From contig NZ_SMRO01000001.1 of assembly GCF_004359985.1 (NCBI RefSeq), positions 248,001-312,000 on the forward strand: a stretch of DNA of 64,000 nt, in the 5' to 3' direction. The notes below the pieces were generated by a model. The model saw only the letters and a list, made by a program, of their open reading frames with translations, made no database searches and was not told the origin of the DNA. The stretch is from Paraburkholderia flava. Lineage in GTDB: Bacteria; Pseudomonadota; Gammaproteobacteria; Burkholderiales; Burkholderiaceae. How positions within the stretch are numbered: position 1 is the stretch's first letter; every line of letters starts with the position of its first letter. Positions 18,644 through 27,352 of this stretch are shown one piece after another. The translations under genes were made by a program, and so were the position numbers.

Positions 18644-19040
18644 GACGATGCTCCTCAGAGACTTCGCAAGAGAGGCCGCAAGACTCACGATCAACATGCA
18701 TGCGCGGAGACAACGGGACAGCAAGCGCGATGCAATGACGCAAATCGCGGACGCAAAGACTCCCTCCCGTTCAGCACAGAACGAAAACGTACCGCGTAGG
18801 GAAAGCGAGTCCTCAACGGCCTTTACGAATCGGGTGAATCGTTGGATGCAGTCTGTTTCAAAAAATTATCAGGAGATCGATGGAATCTTCCACGCCACGA
18901 AAGATGAGGACATTGAACATGCGTAGACACTCGGATGGGTTCTACGTTTTTTGTCGGAACGAATGAATCCAGTAAACGCGGCGCACCGTATATGAATCAG
19001 ACACAGCGCAATCGAGCGCTGCGCGCTGAGGAGACCTGTG
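18644..19040. other. Intergenic region between ferritin-like and fasciclin genes
   Basis: The 397-bp divergent region should hold both promoters. A plus-strand frame ends at 18926 but is mostly the shadow of the ferritin-like gene and lacks a ribosome site, so it is not called. I find no hairpin, repeat or recognised operator here. Confidence 0.5.
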
Positions 19041-19595
19041 ATGAAACGTACCGCTTTCTTTGCCGCCGTCGCACTGTCGGTCATTGCGACTAACGTACTT
19101 GCCGCGGACCAGACCGTGATGGTCGGCGGGCAGGCCATGTACCCGTCAAAAGATATCGTCGACAACGCCGTCAATTCCGCCGACCACACCACACTGGTTG
19201 CTGCGGTAAAGGCTGCGGGGCTTGTCGACACGCTAAAAGGCGCCGGACCCTTTACGGTCTTCGCACCGACTAACGAAGCGTTCGCGGCGCTGCCGGCCGG
19301 AACCGTGGACAACCTCGTCAAGCCTGAAAACAAGGCGACGCTGACCCGCATCCTCACGTATCACGTGCTGCCGGGTCGCTACGATTTTCGCAAGCTCGAC
19401 CAGGCGATCAGGGAAGGGGGCGGCAAAGCGGAGCTGAAGACCGTCAATGGAGAGATGCTGACGTTCTCGGAGAACGGTCCGCACAATATTGTCGTGATGG
19501 ATGCGGCAGGGCACACCGCCGATATTTCTACCTATGACGTCTACCAGAGCAACGGCGTCATCATGGTGGTCGACAAGGTGTTGATGCCGAAGTGA
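19041..19595 (+). CDS. Secreted fasciclin-domain protein
   Basis: A 184-residue exported protein. A Sec signal peptide (MKRTAFFAAVALSVIATNVLAA) is followed by one FAS1 domain. Its hallmarks are the H1 block AGPFTVFAPTNEAFAALP, the central ILTYHVLPG and the C-terminal NGVIMVVDKVLMP. FAS1 domains act in cell adhesion or matrix binding, and many bacteria have single-domain periplasmic members of unknown role. I use the ATG at 19041 (GAGGAG 7 bases upstream) rather than the adjacent GTG at 19038. It is followed by a good hairpin at 19622-19648, so it is likely transcribed alone or with partial read-through into the next small gene. Confidence 0.9.
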   Translation: MKRTAFFAAVALSVIATNVLAADQTVMVGGQAMYPSKDIVDNAVNSADHTTLVAAVKAAGLVDTLKGAGPFTVFAPTNEAFAALPAGTVDNLVKPENKATLTRILTYHVLPGRYDFRKLDQAIREGGGKAELKTVNGEMLTFSENGPHNIVVMDAAGHTADISTYDVYQSNGVIMVVDKVLMPK

Positions 19596-19621
19596 CGAAA
19601 CAGGTAACGGGGTTCGGGTCT

Positions 19622-19656
19622 GCTATCCGTCGAACGGCGACGGATAGCCTGGGCCT
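19622..19656 (+). terminator. Hairpin behind the fasciclin gene
   Basis: GCTATCCGTCG (19622-19632) pairs perfectly with CGACGGATAGC (19638-19648), with a 5-base loop; CTGGGCCTTTT follows. It is a moderately T-rich intrinsic terminator or attenuator before the next gene. Confidence 0.65.
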
Positions 19657-19678
19657 TTTCATATCGAAGGAGTACACC

Positions 19679-19993
19679 ATGAAATTCATCACCGCCACGC
19701 TGAGCGTATCGGCCGCGCTCGTCCTGTCATTGGGCATGGGAACGACCCGCGCACAGGGTCTCACTCAACAGGACAACGTCAACGCGCAGCAGAACAATCC
19801 CGTGCTTATGCCGCACGCGGCACTCGGAAGCGAATACCCGACGCACGGTAACCGCCAGGCCGGGGAGCTACCGCTGAACCCAACCGATCCACGTGCGCAG
19901 CTGATAAATGGCCTGCCCAATAACACCCAGGCAGGGGGTTACGGATCGCCGCTCGCGGGGTCGCGTTTCAATGTGATGCCAGCTTCGCAATGA
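19679..19993 (+). CDS. Small secreted protein of unknown function
   Basis: A 104-residue protein that I do not recognise. A Sec signal peptide (MKFITATLSVSAALVLSLGMGTTRAQG) is followed by a hydrophilic region rich in Asn, Gln, Pro and Gly with no Cys. It contains segments such as LTQQDNVNAQQNNPVLMPHA and ends SRFNVMPASQ. GAAGGAG lies 6-7 bases before the ATG at 19679, which decides the start. It is expected in the periplasm or outside the cell. Low complexity and low charge suggest an extended or disordered protein. It follows the fasciclin gene, which is also secreted, and the two may share a promoter through read-through. Confidence 0.7.
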   Translation: MKFITATLSVSAALVLSLGMGTTRAQGLTQQDNVNAQQNNPVLMPHAALGSEYPTHGNRQAGELPLNPTDPRAQLINGLPNNTQAGGYGSPLAGSRFNVMPASQ

Positions 19994-20000
19994 CACGCGT

Positions 20001-20022
20001 CGGGCGTGCGCGGGCACGCCCG
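20001..20022. terminator. Hairpin between convergent genes
   Basis: CGGGCGTG (20001-20008) pairs with CACGCCCG (20015-20022) around a 6-base loop. It lies between the small secreted protein gene and nrdJ, which converge. No T-run; a bidirectional end is plausible. Confidence 0.4.
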
Positions 20023-20038
20023 CGTATGTAGGCCGAAA

Positions 20039-22585
20039 CTATCCGCACGCACCGATTTCACCGCACGCGGTACAGAAATCGCAGCCGTCCTTGCGGATCA
20101 CCGCATTCGCACCGCACGTGCCGCATTTTCGACCAAGCATCGTGCGCAGTTCGAGCGGGCCTGCGCCTTGTGCCGGTGTTTGTTCATGCTGGTGGTGAGC
20201 AGCGGGTACGCTGTCGTTCGGCGTTACTGGCGAAGCGACCAACTGCCCACGCGGCAAACTCGCAAGCAACCGCGACGGCACCTGATCGCCTTCCGAGTCG
20301 AGAAAGCCGCGCCGATGCAGAATCTGCTGGATCGCATACGCGATTGCGGCGACTTCCGAGTCGTGCCAGCGCGGCGTGCGATGCCCGTCGAGCCGCTGCA
20401 CGTCGCCGAGCCGCACCTGACCTCGATCCCACGACACCTTACGCAGATCCTGCAGATTGCGCGCGACGAACCCGCCACGCGCGGCCAACGACAGCGAGCG
20501 CATCGTCGCGGTGATCCACTGCTGCGATTCGTCGCGCTGGCCGACCGGGATGAAGAACTCGATCGGCCGTTCGATCGTCACGTCCTCGCCGCCGACGCGT
20601 CCTGTCACCTCGATGAACGACACCGCCACGTACAGCGATTTCTTGCCGGCCTGCGTCAGGTATTCGACCTTCTCGATGATCGCCGGCAACTCACCCCTCG
20701 GACGATGATCGATCGCGACGCGCAGTGGATCGACGTCGGTTTCGGTCAGCGCATCGTCTACCGTTGCTGAAGGCGTCACGCTCAACACCGCGCCCAGCGT
20801 CTCGTTCGGGCGATAGGTCGCGAGTCCCTTCAGACCGTTTTTCCACGCATCGAAGTAGAGGTTTTCGAACGCGTCGAACGGATAATCGGCGGGCACGTTG
20901 ACGGTCTTCGAGATCGATGTGTCGACGAACGGCTGCACTGCCGCCATCATGTCGAGATGGTCGCGCGCGGACATGTCGAGCGCGCTGACGAAGTACTCGG
21001 GTAGCGCATCGACGTTGCCGCCGAGCGCGCGGTACACACGGTACGCGTGATCTTCGACCGCGAACGATTCGCGGCCGCCGTCGGGCATCACCTTCATCCG
21101 CGTGTAGGTCCACGAAAACGCGGGCTCGACGCCGTTCGACGCGTTGTCCGCGAACGCGAGGCTCACGGTGCCGGTCGGCGCGATCGACAGTAGATGGCTG
21201 TTGCGGATGCCGTCACGTCGGATCGCATCCTTGATGTCGTCGGGCAATCGCGATGCGAACGTCCCTTCCTCCAGATACTGCGCCGCGTTGAACAGCGGAA
21301 ACGCGCCGCGTTCGCGCGCGAGTTCGACCGACGCACGGTACGCCTCGTCGCGCATCAATCGTGCGATACGTGCAGCGAAATCGCGGCCTTCCTCGCGGTC
21401 GTAACGCAGCCCGAGCATCACGAGCGTATCGCCTAGGCCGGTCAGGCCCACGCCGATGCGGCGCTTTGCGCGTGCTTCCGCGTGCTGTTCGTCGAGCGGC
21501 CACAGCGTCACGTCGAGCACGTCGTCGAGAAAACGCACCTGCGTGCGTGTCGCTTCGGCGAGCGCGTCCCAGTCGAAAGACGGCGTGCCGCCGAGCCGCT
21601 GCGCAAACGGATCGACGACGAAGCGTGTCAGATTCAACGGACCGAGATTGCAGCAACCGTACGCGGGCAACGGTTGCTCGCCGCACGGATTGGTCGCGCG
21701 GATCGATTCGACCGCGCGCAGATTGTTGTCCTCGTTCATCCGCGAGATGAACACGACGCCGGGCTCCGCGACGTCGTACGTCGAGCGCATGATGCGATCC
21801 CAGATCGCGCGCGCGCTTTTTTCCGCGTACACCCACAGGCCGTCTTCGCGCTGCCGCAGATCGCCGGCCGCGCGTGCCGACGGCGACGGGTCCGCGCGAT
21901 GCACGAGCTGCCACGGTTCGTCGTTTTCGACTGCGCGCATGAATTCGTCGGTGACCGCCACCGACACGTTGAAGTTGTTCCAGCGTCCCTTCGAATGCTT
22001 CGCCTCGATGAATTCGAGCAGGTCGGGATGCGTGCAGTCGAGCACCGCCATCTGCGCGCCGCGTCGCGAGCCTGCGCTTTCGACGGTGCGGCACGACGCG
22101 TCGAACACATCGATGTAGCTGCACGGCCCGGACGCCGACGAACTGGTGGTGTGCACGCGTGCACCCTTCGGACGGATCGCGGAGAAGTTGTAGCCGACGC
22201 CGCCGCCGCGACGCATCGTTTCGGCCGCCTGCAATAGCGCGACGTAGATGCCGGGCAGGCCGTTCTCGTCGACGCCCTGGATGCTGTCGCCGACCGGTTG
22301 CACGAAGCAGTTGATCAGCGTCGCCGCGATGCCGGTGCCGGCCGCGCTCATGATGCGGCCCGCACCGAGCGCGCCGTTGCGCAGATGCTCGGCGAAGCGG
22401 GCTTCGACCGCATCGCGCAACGCGGGCGGCTCGGCCTGCGCGACGCCGCGTGCGACGCGCCGATATACATCGTCGACGGTTTGCTCGTCGCCCTTCGCGT
22501 ACTTCTCGAGCAGAACGTCGAGTGAGAATTGCTGCGGGGCGACGTGGAGGGCGCGTGCAGCGATGACGGTGTCGGTTTCTGCCAT
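20039..22585 (-). CDS. nrdJ: Class II (adenosylcobalamin-dependent) ribonucleotide reductase
   Basis: An 848-residue enzyme that reduces ribonucleotides to deoxyribonucleotides using adenosylcobalamin and needing no oxygen. Active-site features are the radical Cys and Glu in NPCGEQPLPAYGCCNLG (about residues 297-313), LNLTRFV, and the loop SHLLSIAPTGTVSLAFADN. The N-terminal Cys pair partner is in TLINCFVQPVGDSI. The C terminus ends in a four-Cys zinc-ribbon type motif (CGTCGANAVIRK, CDFCTACGEIGACG), typical of NrdJ. The N terminus lacks an ATP-cone. The gene stands alone; I looked for a cobalamin riboswitch and NrdR boxes upstream and found none convincing. It would let the organism make DNA under low oxygen if cobalamin is available. 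Confidence 0.94.
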   Translation of the reverse strand: MAETDTVIAARALHVAPQQFSLDVLLEKYAKGDEQTVDDVYRRVARGVAQAEPPALRDAVEARFAEHLRNGALGAGRIMSAAGTGIAATLINCFVQPVGDSIQGVDENGLPGIYVALLQAAETMRRGGGVGYNFSAIRPKGARVHTTSSSASGPCSYIDVFDASCRTVESAGSRRGAQMAVLDCTHPDLLEFIEAKHSKGRWNNFNVSVAVTDEFMRAVENDEPWQLVHRADPSPSARAAGDLRQREDGLWVYAEKSARAIWDRIMRSTYDVAEPGVVFISRMNEDNNLRAVESIRATNPCGEQPLPAYGCCNLGPLNLTRFVVDPFAQRLGGTPSFDWDALAEATRTQVRFLDDVLDVTLWPLDEQHAEARAKRRIGVGLTGLGDTLVMLGLRYDREEGRDFAARIARLMRDEAYRASVELARERGAFPLFNAAQYLEEGTFASRLPDDIKDAIRRDGIRNSHLLSIAPTGTVSLAFADNASNGVEPAFSWTYTRMKVMPDGGRESFAVEDHAYRVYRALGGNVDALPEYFVSALDMSARDHLDMMAAVQPFVDTSISKTVNVPADYPFDAFENLYFDAWKNGLKGLATYRPNETLGAVLSVTPSATVDDALTETDVDPLRVAIDHRPRGELPAIIEKVEYLTQAGKKSLYVAVSFIEVTGRVGGEDVTIERPIEFFIPVGQRDESQQWITATMRSLSLAARGGFVARNLQDLRKVSWDRGQVRLGDVQRLDGHRTPRWHDSEVAAIAYAIQQILHRRGFLDSEGDQVPSRLLASLPRGQLVASPVTPNDSVPAAHHQHEQTPAQGAGPLELRTMLGRKCGTCGANAVIRKDGCDFCTACGEIGACG

Positions 22586-22825
22586 GGAGACCTCGGGCGG
22601 AAAGGATGTCAGCGGGTGAAAAACGGAGCGTCGTTCACACCACTATAGCGCGATGCCGGGCATCTTTCCGGGGCAGTTTGAGGTCATCCAGGAGCGTCGG
22701 CGCTGCAGCACGCAATGAGGTCGTCCGGAGAATTCGTAGCACGCCGCGGCAGGCTACGGGACAGCGTTTGCGCGACGGCAGGCGTCTGCGGCACATTAGC
22801 AAATCTGCCATTACCTTTTCCATGC

Positions 22826-23146
22826 ATGAACTGGACCGTCTACTACTACAACGAACGCGTCAAGCGCGCCGTTCTTGATGTTCCGGCGAGCATTCTCGCG
22901 AGCTATTTGCGCTTGCTTGAATTGATGCAGGAGTTCGGCGCCGATTTGCGCATGCCTTACTCGCGCGCGATGGGCGACGGTCTGTTCGAACTGCGTCCGG
23001 AGGGCAGCGACATCGGCCGGGTGTTGTACTGCACCGAGGTGGGCCGGAGCGTGATCGTCCTGCACTCGTTCGTGAAGAAAACCCGAGAAACGCCGCTGAG
23101 CGAATTGCGCACTGGCCGCACACGTCTGAAGGAGATAAATCAATGA
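22826..23146 (+). CDS. RelE/HigB-superfamily toxin (Gp49-like)
   Basis: A 106-residue protein of the phage-derived Gp49-like/HigB toxin family, which usually cleaves mRNA at the ribosome. Family traits are the aromatic N-terminal strand MNWTVYYYNERV, LELMQEFGADLRMPYSRAMGDGLFELRP, and the C-terminal basic strand VIVLHSFVKKTRETP, followed by a helix. The start at 22826 is chosen from homology; the upstream open frame of 37 residues is not conserved in the family as I know it. Its stop overlaps the start of the next gene by 4 bases, the classical toxin-first arrangement of higBA. Toxic activity is inferred. Confidence 0.87.
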   Translation: MNWTVYYYNERVKRAVLDVPASILASYLRLLELMQEFGADLRMPYSRAMGDGLFELRPEGSDIGRVLYCTEVGRSVIVLHSFVKKTRETPLSELRTGRTRLKEINQ

Positions 23147-23487
23147 CCCGAACCAACGTCAAGGCGAAAGCGAAACGCGCGCAAGCCGAAGGATTCAAGC
23201 CGGTGCCGCACACCGTGCAGGACACCGCAGCGGCGCTTCGCAAGCCTGCTGTCAAGGCAGCCTACGACGCATCGAGCGACGAATACACAGCCCTGCGCGC
23301 AATCCTCCTCGCGCGCGCCGAGGCTGGTTTGACGCAAGCGGAAGTTGCCGCACGGATGGGAACGACCGCGTCTGCGGTGTCGCGTCTGGAAGCGTCGCTT
23401 GCCAGCGAAAACCATTCGCCGTCGCTCGCGACGCTGCGCAAATACGCAGTCGCGTGCGGCAAGAGGCTGGTGATTTCTTTTGCGTGA
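23143..23487 (+). CDS. XRE-family antitoxin (HigA-like)
   Basis: A 114-residue antitoxin candidate with a C-terminal Cro/C1-type helix-turn-helix: RAEAGLTQAEVAARMGTTASAVSRLE, followed by SLATLRKYAVACGKRLVI. The basic N terminus (KAKAKRAQAEG) is probably the flexible part. Such proteins neutralise the partner toxin and repress their own operon. Translation is coupled to the toxin gene through the ATGA overlap at 23143-23146. The pair lies between nrdJ and the betaine regulator gene, with its own direction, so it looks like an independent cassette. Confidence 0.9.
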   Translation: MTRTNVKAKAKRAQAEGFKPVPHTVQDTAAALRKPAVKAAYDASSDEYTALRAILLARAEAGLTQAEVAARMGTTASAVSRLEASLASENHSPSLATLRKYAVACGKRLVISFA

Positions 23488-23506
23488 AAAGGCACGTGAT
23501 GGGCAC

Positions 23507-23530
23507 GGCCTGAACGATAACCGTCAGGCC
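23507..23530. terminator. Hairpin between antitoxin and regulator genes
   Basis: GGCCTGA (23507-23513) pairs with TCAGGCC (23524-23530); the right arm overlaps the stop codon of the minus-strand regulator gene. It is a short candidate bidirectional terminator without a T-run. Confidence 0.35.
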
Positions 23531-24546
23531 GGCATCAACCCCACAGGCGCGACCATGCCGCCCGTCAACGCATGCGCCAATGGCGCAACCTGCTTGCGCC
23601 GCTCGCGCGTCGGCGCGGTGCCGAACGCGTCGCGATAGCTCTTGCTGAAATGGCACGCGGACTGGAACCCGCAAGCCATCGTGATGTGCATGATCGACAT
23701 GTCGGTCTGCAGCAGCAGTTCGCGTGCGCGGCGCAGACGCAGCGTGAGGTAGTAGTGCGTCGGCGTCATGCCGAGGTGTTCGCGAAAGAGCCGTTGCAAC
23801 TGACGTTGCGACATGTTCGCGAGCCGCGCAAGTTCTTCGCGCGACAGCGGCTCTTCGATGTTGTTCTCCATCAGCGCGATCACTTCGAACAGCGACTTGT
23901 TCGCCGAGCCGAGGCGCGCGACGAGCGGCATGCGTTGCTGCGCGCTGGTATCGCGCACGTGTTCGACGATGAACTGCTCGGCGATCTGCGTGACGCGCGG
24001 CGTACCGACGCGCGCGGCGATCAGGTTCAGCATCATGTCGAGCGGCGCGACGCCGCCGGTGCAGGTCACGCGATCGCGGTCGATCACGAACAGTTCTTTC
24101 AGAAAACGCGTGTCGGGGAATTCTTCCTTCAGCGCCGACATGTTTTCCCAATGGATCGCACACGCATAGCCCGCGAGCAGCCCGGACTTTGCAAGCGCAT
24201 AGGTGCCGGTGCACAGACTGCCAAGCGCAACGCCCGCGCGTGCGAAGCGGCGCAACGCGGACAGATGAGCCGGCGTGGTTTCGCGCTGCACGTCGATGCC
24301 GCCGCAGACGAACACGATGTCGGGATGGTCGGTTGTATCGGCCGCGATGGTGTCGACCGCGAGGCCGTTGCTCGCGGACACGAGGCCGCCGTCCGGGCTG
24401 ACGATCGACCAGCGATAAAGCGTTTGCCCGCTGAGGTAGTTGGCCATGCGCAGCACTTCGATCGCATTCGTGAACGCGATCATCGTGAAGTTGGGCAGCG
24501 GCATGAACGCAAAGTGCGACAGCGACGCGGTGCGGTCGGGCGACAT
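23524..24546 (-). CDS. gbdR: GATase1-like AraC regulator, probable GbdR (betaine/dimethylglycine regulator)
   Basis: A 340-residue transcription factor of the GlxA-type AraC group. The N-terminal half (about 1-200) is a DJ-1/PfpI-like domain (FAFMPLPNFTMIAFTNAIEVLRMA, FVCGGIDVQ, LGSLCTGTYALAKSGLL); the C terminus holds two helix-turn-helix units (SREELARLANMSQRQLQRLFREH and IMHITMACGFQSACHFSKSYRDAFG). The start at 24546 gives MSPDRTASLSHFAF, the expected N terminus; a very long open frame further upstream is an artefact. In Pseudomonas, GbdR senses glycine betaine and dimethylglycine and activates gbcAB, dgcAB and related genes. Here it faces divergently away from glyA and the dgc-gbc genes, the same logic, so the name is well supported by context. 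It could still be a paralogue such as a glycine or sarcosine regulator. Confidence 0.82.
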   Translation of the reverse strand: MSPDRTASLSHFAFMPLPNFTMIAFTNAIEVLRMANYLSGQTLYRWSIVSPDGGLVSASNGLAVDTIAADTTDHPDIVFVCGGIDVQRETTPAHLSALRRFARAGVALGSLCTGTYALAKSGLLAGYACAIHWENMSALKEEFPDTRFLKELFVIDRDRVTCTGGVAPLDMMLNLIAARVGTPRVTQIAEQFIVEHVRDTSAQQRMPLVARLGSANKSLFEVIALMENNIEEPLSREELARLANMSQRQLQRLFREHLGMTPTHYYLTLRLRRARELLLQTDMSIMHITMACGFQSACHFSKSYRDAFGTAPTRERRKQVAPLAHALTGGMVAPVGLMPA

Positions 24547-25047
24547 GGGGACGAGCGTTCCTTCGACTGAAGTCTCGATTGTTGCAGCCGACGTGGGGGT
24601 GACGGCGGCACTATTCTGGGATCGAGGGCAACAAGCATGCCATACGGCTAAACCCTGACTTGCCGAATACGGAGACCTCGATGCCGCACCTCCGAAGTGC
24701 GGTCGCGGCACTGTTCGCGGGAGCGGGACGCACATCGGCAGTGCGATCGCATTGCACCGCAACACGAGCGTATCGCGCGGCAGGCGATCTCCATGCTCAT
24801 GGGTCCGAACCCCCGCGCATCGATCGTCCGACTTGTCCAAAACGGACCTGGATGGCGGAAAAGGCAAAGAACGCGTCTGAATTCGTAAATTGACACGCAT
24901 GACGGCGGAGAAGAATAGAGCCGTCGGCAGCCTTTGCCGGCAGGCCGGTAAAGGGAAGCGGAGCAGTCGAGCGCGCACTTGCCGGGCCTGTCGAGGCAAC
25001 CCGTGCAGCCCCCGCTTTTCATGATTAACGGACACCCCGGACACCCC
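24547..25047. promoter_or_regulatory. Divergent control region and leader of glyA
   Basis: This 501-bp region separates gbdR from glyA. It holds an inverted repeat GTCC-AAAAC-GGAC (24835-24847) preceded by a direct GTCC repeat, and a stem-loop in which GTCGGCA pairs with TGCCGGC starting at about 24923, followed by a GC-rich stretch up to 25020. The arrangement suggests a GbdR site and a structured mRNA leader, but I could not match it to a known riboswitch. No strong ribosome site precedes the glyA ATG; GGACACCCC occurs twice in tandem just before it. Confidence 0.45.
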
Positions 25048-26322
25048 ATGTCGAACTCCAATCCCTTTTTCTCGCAGCCCCTCGCGGAGCGCGACGCGCC
25101 CGTGCGCTCGTCGCTGCTCAAGGAACTCGAACGTCAGCAGTCGCAGGTCGAGCTGATCGCGTCGGAAAACATCGTGTCGCGCGCGGTGCTCGAAGCGCAG
25201 GGCTCGGTGCTGACCAACAAGTACGCGGAAGGTTATCCGGGCAAGCGCTACTACGGCGGCTGCGAATTCGTCGATGAAGTCGAGACACTGGCGATCGACC
25301 GTATCAAGCAGCTGTTCGGCGCCGCGTACGCGAACGTGCAGCCGCACTCGGGCGCGCAGGCGAACGGTTCGGTGATGCTTGCCTTGACGAAACCGGGTGA
25401 CACGGTGCTCGGCATGTCGCTCGACGCGGGCGGTCACCTGACGCACGGCGCGAAGCCCGCGCTGTCCGGCAAGTGGTTCAACGCCGTGCAGTACGGCGTG
25501 AACCGCGACACGCTGCGTCTCGACTACGACCAGGTCGAAGCGCTCGCGCACGAACACAAGCCGTCGCTGATCATCGCGGGCTTCTCGGCTTATCCGCGTG
25601 CGCTCGATTTCGCGCGCTTCCGTGCGATCGCCGACAGCGTCGGTGCGAAGCTGATGGTCGACATGGCGCACATCGCCGGGATCATCGCGGCTGGACGTCA
25701 TGCGAATCCGGTCGAGCACGCGCACGTTGTGACGTCGACGACGCACAAGACGCTGCGCGGTCCGCGCGGCGGCTTCGTGCTGACCAACGACGAAGACATC
25801 GCGAAGAAGATCAATTCCGCCGTGTTCCCCGGCCTGCAGGGTGGTCCGCTGATGCATGTGATCGCCGGCAAGGCGGTCGCGTTCGGCGAAGCGCTGCAAG
25901 ACAACTTCAAGACCTACATCGATGCCGTGCTCGCGAATGCGCAGGCGCTCGGCGACGTGCTGAAGGCCGGCGGCGTCGATCTCGTAACAGGCGGCACCGA
26001 CAACCATCTGCTACTCGTCGATCTGCGGCCGAAGGGTTTGAAGGGCGCGCAGGTCGAGCAGGCGCTCGAACGCGCGGGCATCACGTGCAACAAGAACGGC
26101 ATTCCGTTCGACACCGAGAAGCCGACGGTCACGTCCGGCATCCGTCTCGGCACGCCGGCGGGCACGACGCGCGGGTTCGGCGTCGCTGAATTCCGCGAAG
26201 TGGGTCGGTTGATCCTCGAAGTGTTCGACGCGCTGCGCGAGCACCCGGAAGGCGACGCGGCCACTGAAAAGCGCGTGCGCCGCGAGATCTTCGCGCTGTG
26301 CGAGCGCTTCCCGATTTACTGA
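25048..26322 (+). CDS. glyA: Serine hydroxymethyltransferase of the betaine cluster
   Basis: A 424-residue PLP enzyme that interconverts glycine plus 5,10-methylene-tetrahydrofolate and serine. Signatures are [36 protein letters not shown], the HSGAQAN loop and the PLP-Lys segment [16 protein letters not shown] (Lys about residue 235), then [20 protein letters not shown]. The start at 25048 is chosen from homology ([16 protein letters not shown]). An in-frame ATG at 25021 would add nine residues. In Pseudomonas a second SHMT, glyA1, belongs to the sarcosine/betaine pathway and turns the released glycine and one-carbon unit into serine. Placement next to gbdR and dgcAB indicates this copy has that role rather than the housekeeping one. 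Confidence 0.95.
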   Translation: MSNSNPFFSQPLAERDAPVRSSLLKELERQQSQVELIASENIVSRAVLEAQGSVLTNKYAEGYPGKRYYGGCEFVDEVETLAIDRIKQLFGAAYANVQPHSGAQANGSVMLALTKPGDTVLGMSLDAGGHLTHGAKPALSGKWFNAVQYGVNRDTLRLDYDQVEALAHEHKPSLIIAGFSAYPRALDFARFRAIADSVGAKLMVDMAHIAGIIAAGRHANPVEHAHVVTSTTHKTLRGPRGGFVLTNDEDIAKKINSAVFPGLQGGPLMHVIAGKAVAFGEALQDNFKTYIDAVLANAQALGDVLKAGGVDLVTGGTDNHLLLVDLRPKGLKGAQVEQALERAGITCNKNGIPFDTEKPTVTSGIRLGTPAGTTRGFGVAEFREVGRLILEVFDALREHPEGDAATEKRVRREIFALCERFPIY

Positions 26323-26380
26323 TAACACTATCGATACGCGCCGGTTAGACACTCGCCACACGCATACGGAGCCCCACATC

Positions 26381-27352
26381 ATGAGCAATCTGCACCAAAG
26401 CAGCATCATCATCGACGGTCTGAACATCTCGAAGTTCGACCGCTCGGTGTTCGAGGATTTGAAGAAAGGCGGCGTGACCGCGACGAACTGCACGGTGTCG
26501 GTGTGGGAAAGTTTTGCGAAGACGGTCGACAACATCGCGCTGATGAAGCAGCAGATCCGCGAGAACAGCGAACTGCTGACGCTGGTCCGCACGACCGACG
26601 ACATCCTGCGCGCGAAGAAAGAGAACCGCACCGGCATCATTCTCGGCTTCCAGAATGCGCACGCGTTCGAGGACAACATCGGCTACATCGAAGCCTTCGC
26701 CGACATGGGCGTGCGTATCGTGCAGCTTTGCTACAACACGCAGAACCTGGTCGGCACCGGCTGCTACGAACGCGATGGTGGCCTGTCCGGTTTCGGTCGC
26801 GAAGTGATCACCGAAATGAACCGCGTCGGCATCATGGTCGATCTGTCGCACGTCGGCGCGAATACGTCTTCCGAAGCGATCGCGTTTTCGAAGAAGCCGG
26901 TGTGCTACTCGCACTGCCTGCCGTCCGCCTTGAAGGAACATCCGCGCAACAAGTCGGATGAGCAGTTGAGGGAAATCGCCGATGCGGGCGGCTTCGTCGG
27001 CGTGACGATGTTCGCGCCGTTCCTGAAGCGCGGCATCGACGCGACGGTCGAAGACTATGTCGAGGCGATCGACCATGTGGTGAACGTGGTCGGCGAAGAC
27101 ACGGTCGGCATCGGCAGCGATTTCACGCAGGGTTATACGGTCGATTTCTTCGACTGGATCACGCACGACAAGGGCCGCTATCGCCGTTTGACCAACTTCG
27201 GCAAGGTCGTGAATCCGGAAGGCATCCGCACGATCGGCGAGTTTCCGAACCTGACGGCCGCGATGGAACGCGCCGGCTGGAGCGACACGCGCATCCGCAA
27301 GATCATGGGCGAGAACTGGGTGCGCGTGTTCCGCGATGTGTGGGGCGCTTGA
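26381..27352 (+). CDS. Membrane-dipeptidase (M19) family protein of the betaine cluster
   Basis: A 323-residue protein of the peptidase M19/renal dipeptidase fold. Typical elements are GIILGFQNAHAFEDNIGYIEAFADMGVR, MVDLSHVGANTSSEAI, VCYSHCLPSALKEHPRNKSDEQLREIADAGGFVGV and VGIGSDFTQG. The usual N-terminal metal-binding DGHND/DxHxD motif is replaced by IIIDGLNISKFDRS, so the first metal site looks altered; this is a genuine oddity visible in the sequence. There is no signal peptide. It corresponds to the M19 homologue (PA5396-like) that opens the Pseudomonas dgc gene block. Its role in betaine or dimethylglycine use is unknown. ACGGAG precedes the ATG by 11 bases. It is followed by the DUF5943 gene. 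Confidence 0.88.
   Translation: MSNLHQSSIIIDGLNISKFDRSVFEDLKKGGVTATNCTVSVWESFAKTVDNIALMKQQIRENSELLTLVRTTDDILRAKKENRTGIILGFQNAHAFEDNIGYIEAFADMGVRIVQLCYNTQNLVGTGCYERDGGLSGFGREVITEMNRVGIMVDLSHVGANTSSEAIAFSKKPVCYSHCLPSALKEHPRNKSDEQLREIADAGGFVGVTMFAPFLKRGIDATVEDYVEAIDHVVNVVGEDTVGIGSDFTQGYTVDFFDWITHDKGRYRRLTNFGKVVNPEGIRTIGEFPNLTAAMERAGWSDTRIRKIMGENWVRVFRDVWGA

Noticed and set aside
18708..18926. C-terminal part of a plus-strand frame between ferritin-like and fasciclin genes
   Set aside because: Mostly a shadow of the ferritin-like gene; the non-overlapping tail has no start signal and no recognisable features.
22586..22825. Cobalamin riboswitch or NrdR boxes upstream of nrdJ
   Set aside because: I looked for a B12-box and for paired NrdR-type palindromes. 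ACACCACTATAGCG is only a weak half-site, and no B12-box-like sequence is present.
24901..25020. Glycine riboswitch before glyA
   Set aside because: The region has stems and a GGAGAAGAATAGAG stretch, but the conserved glycine-aptamer cores are not recognisable, so I keep it only as an unassigned structured leader.
24547..26007. Extension of the gbdR frame far upstream on the minus strand (to 26007)
   Set aside because: It runs antisense through glyA, gives Arg/His-rich sequence typical of a shadow frame, and the regulator's homology begins only at 24546.
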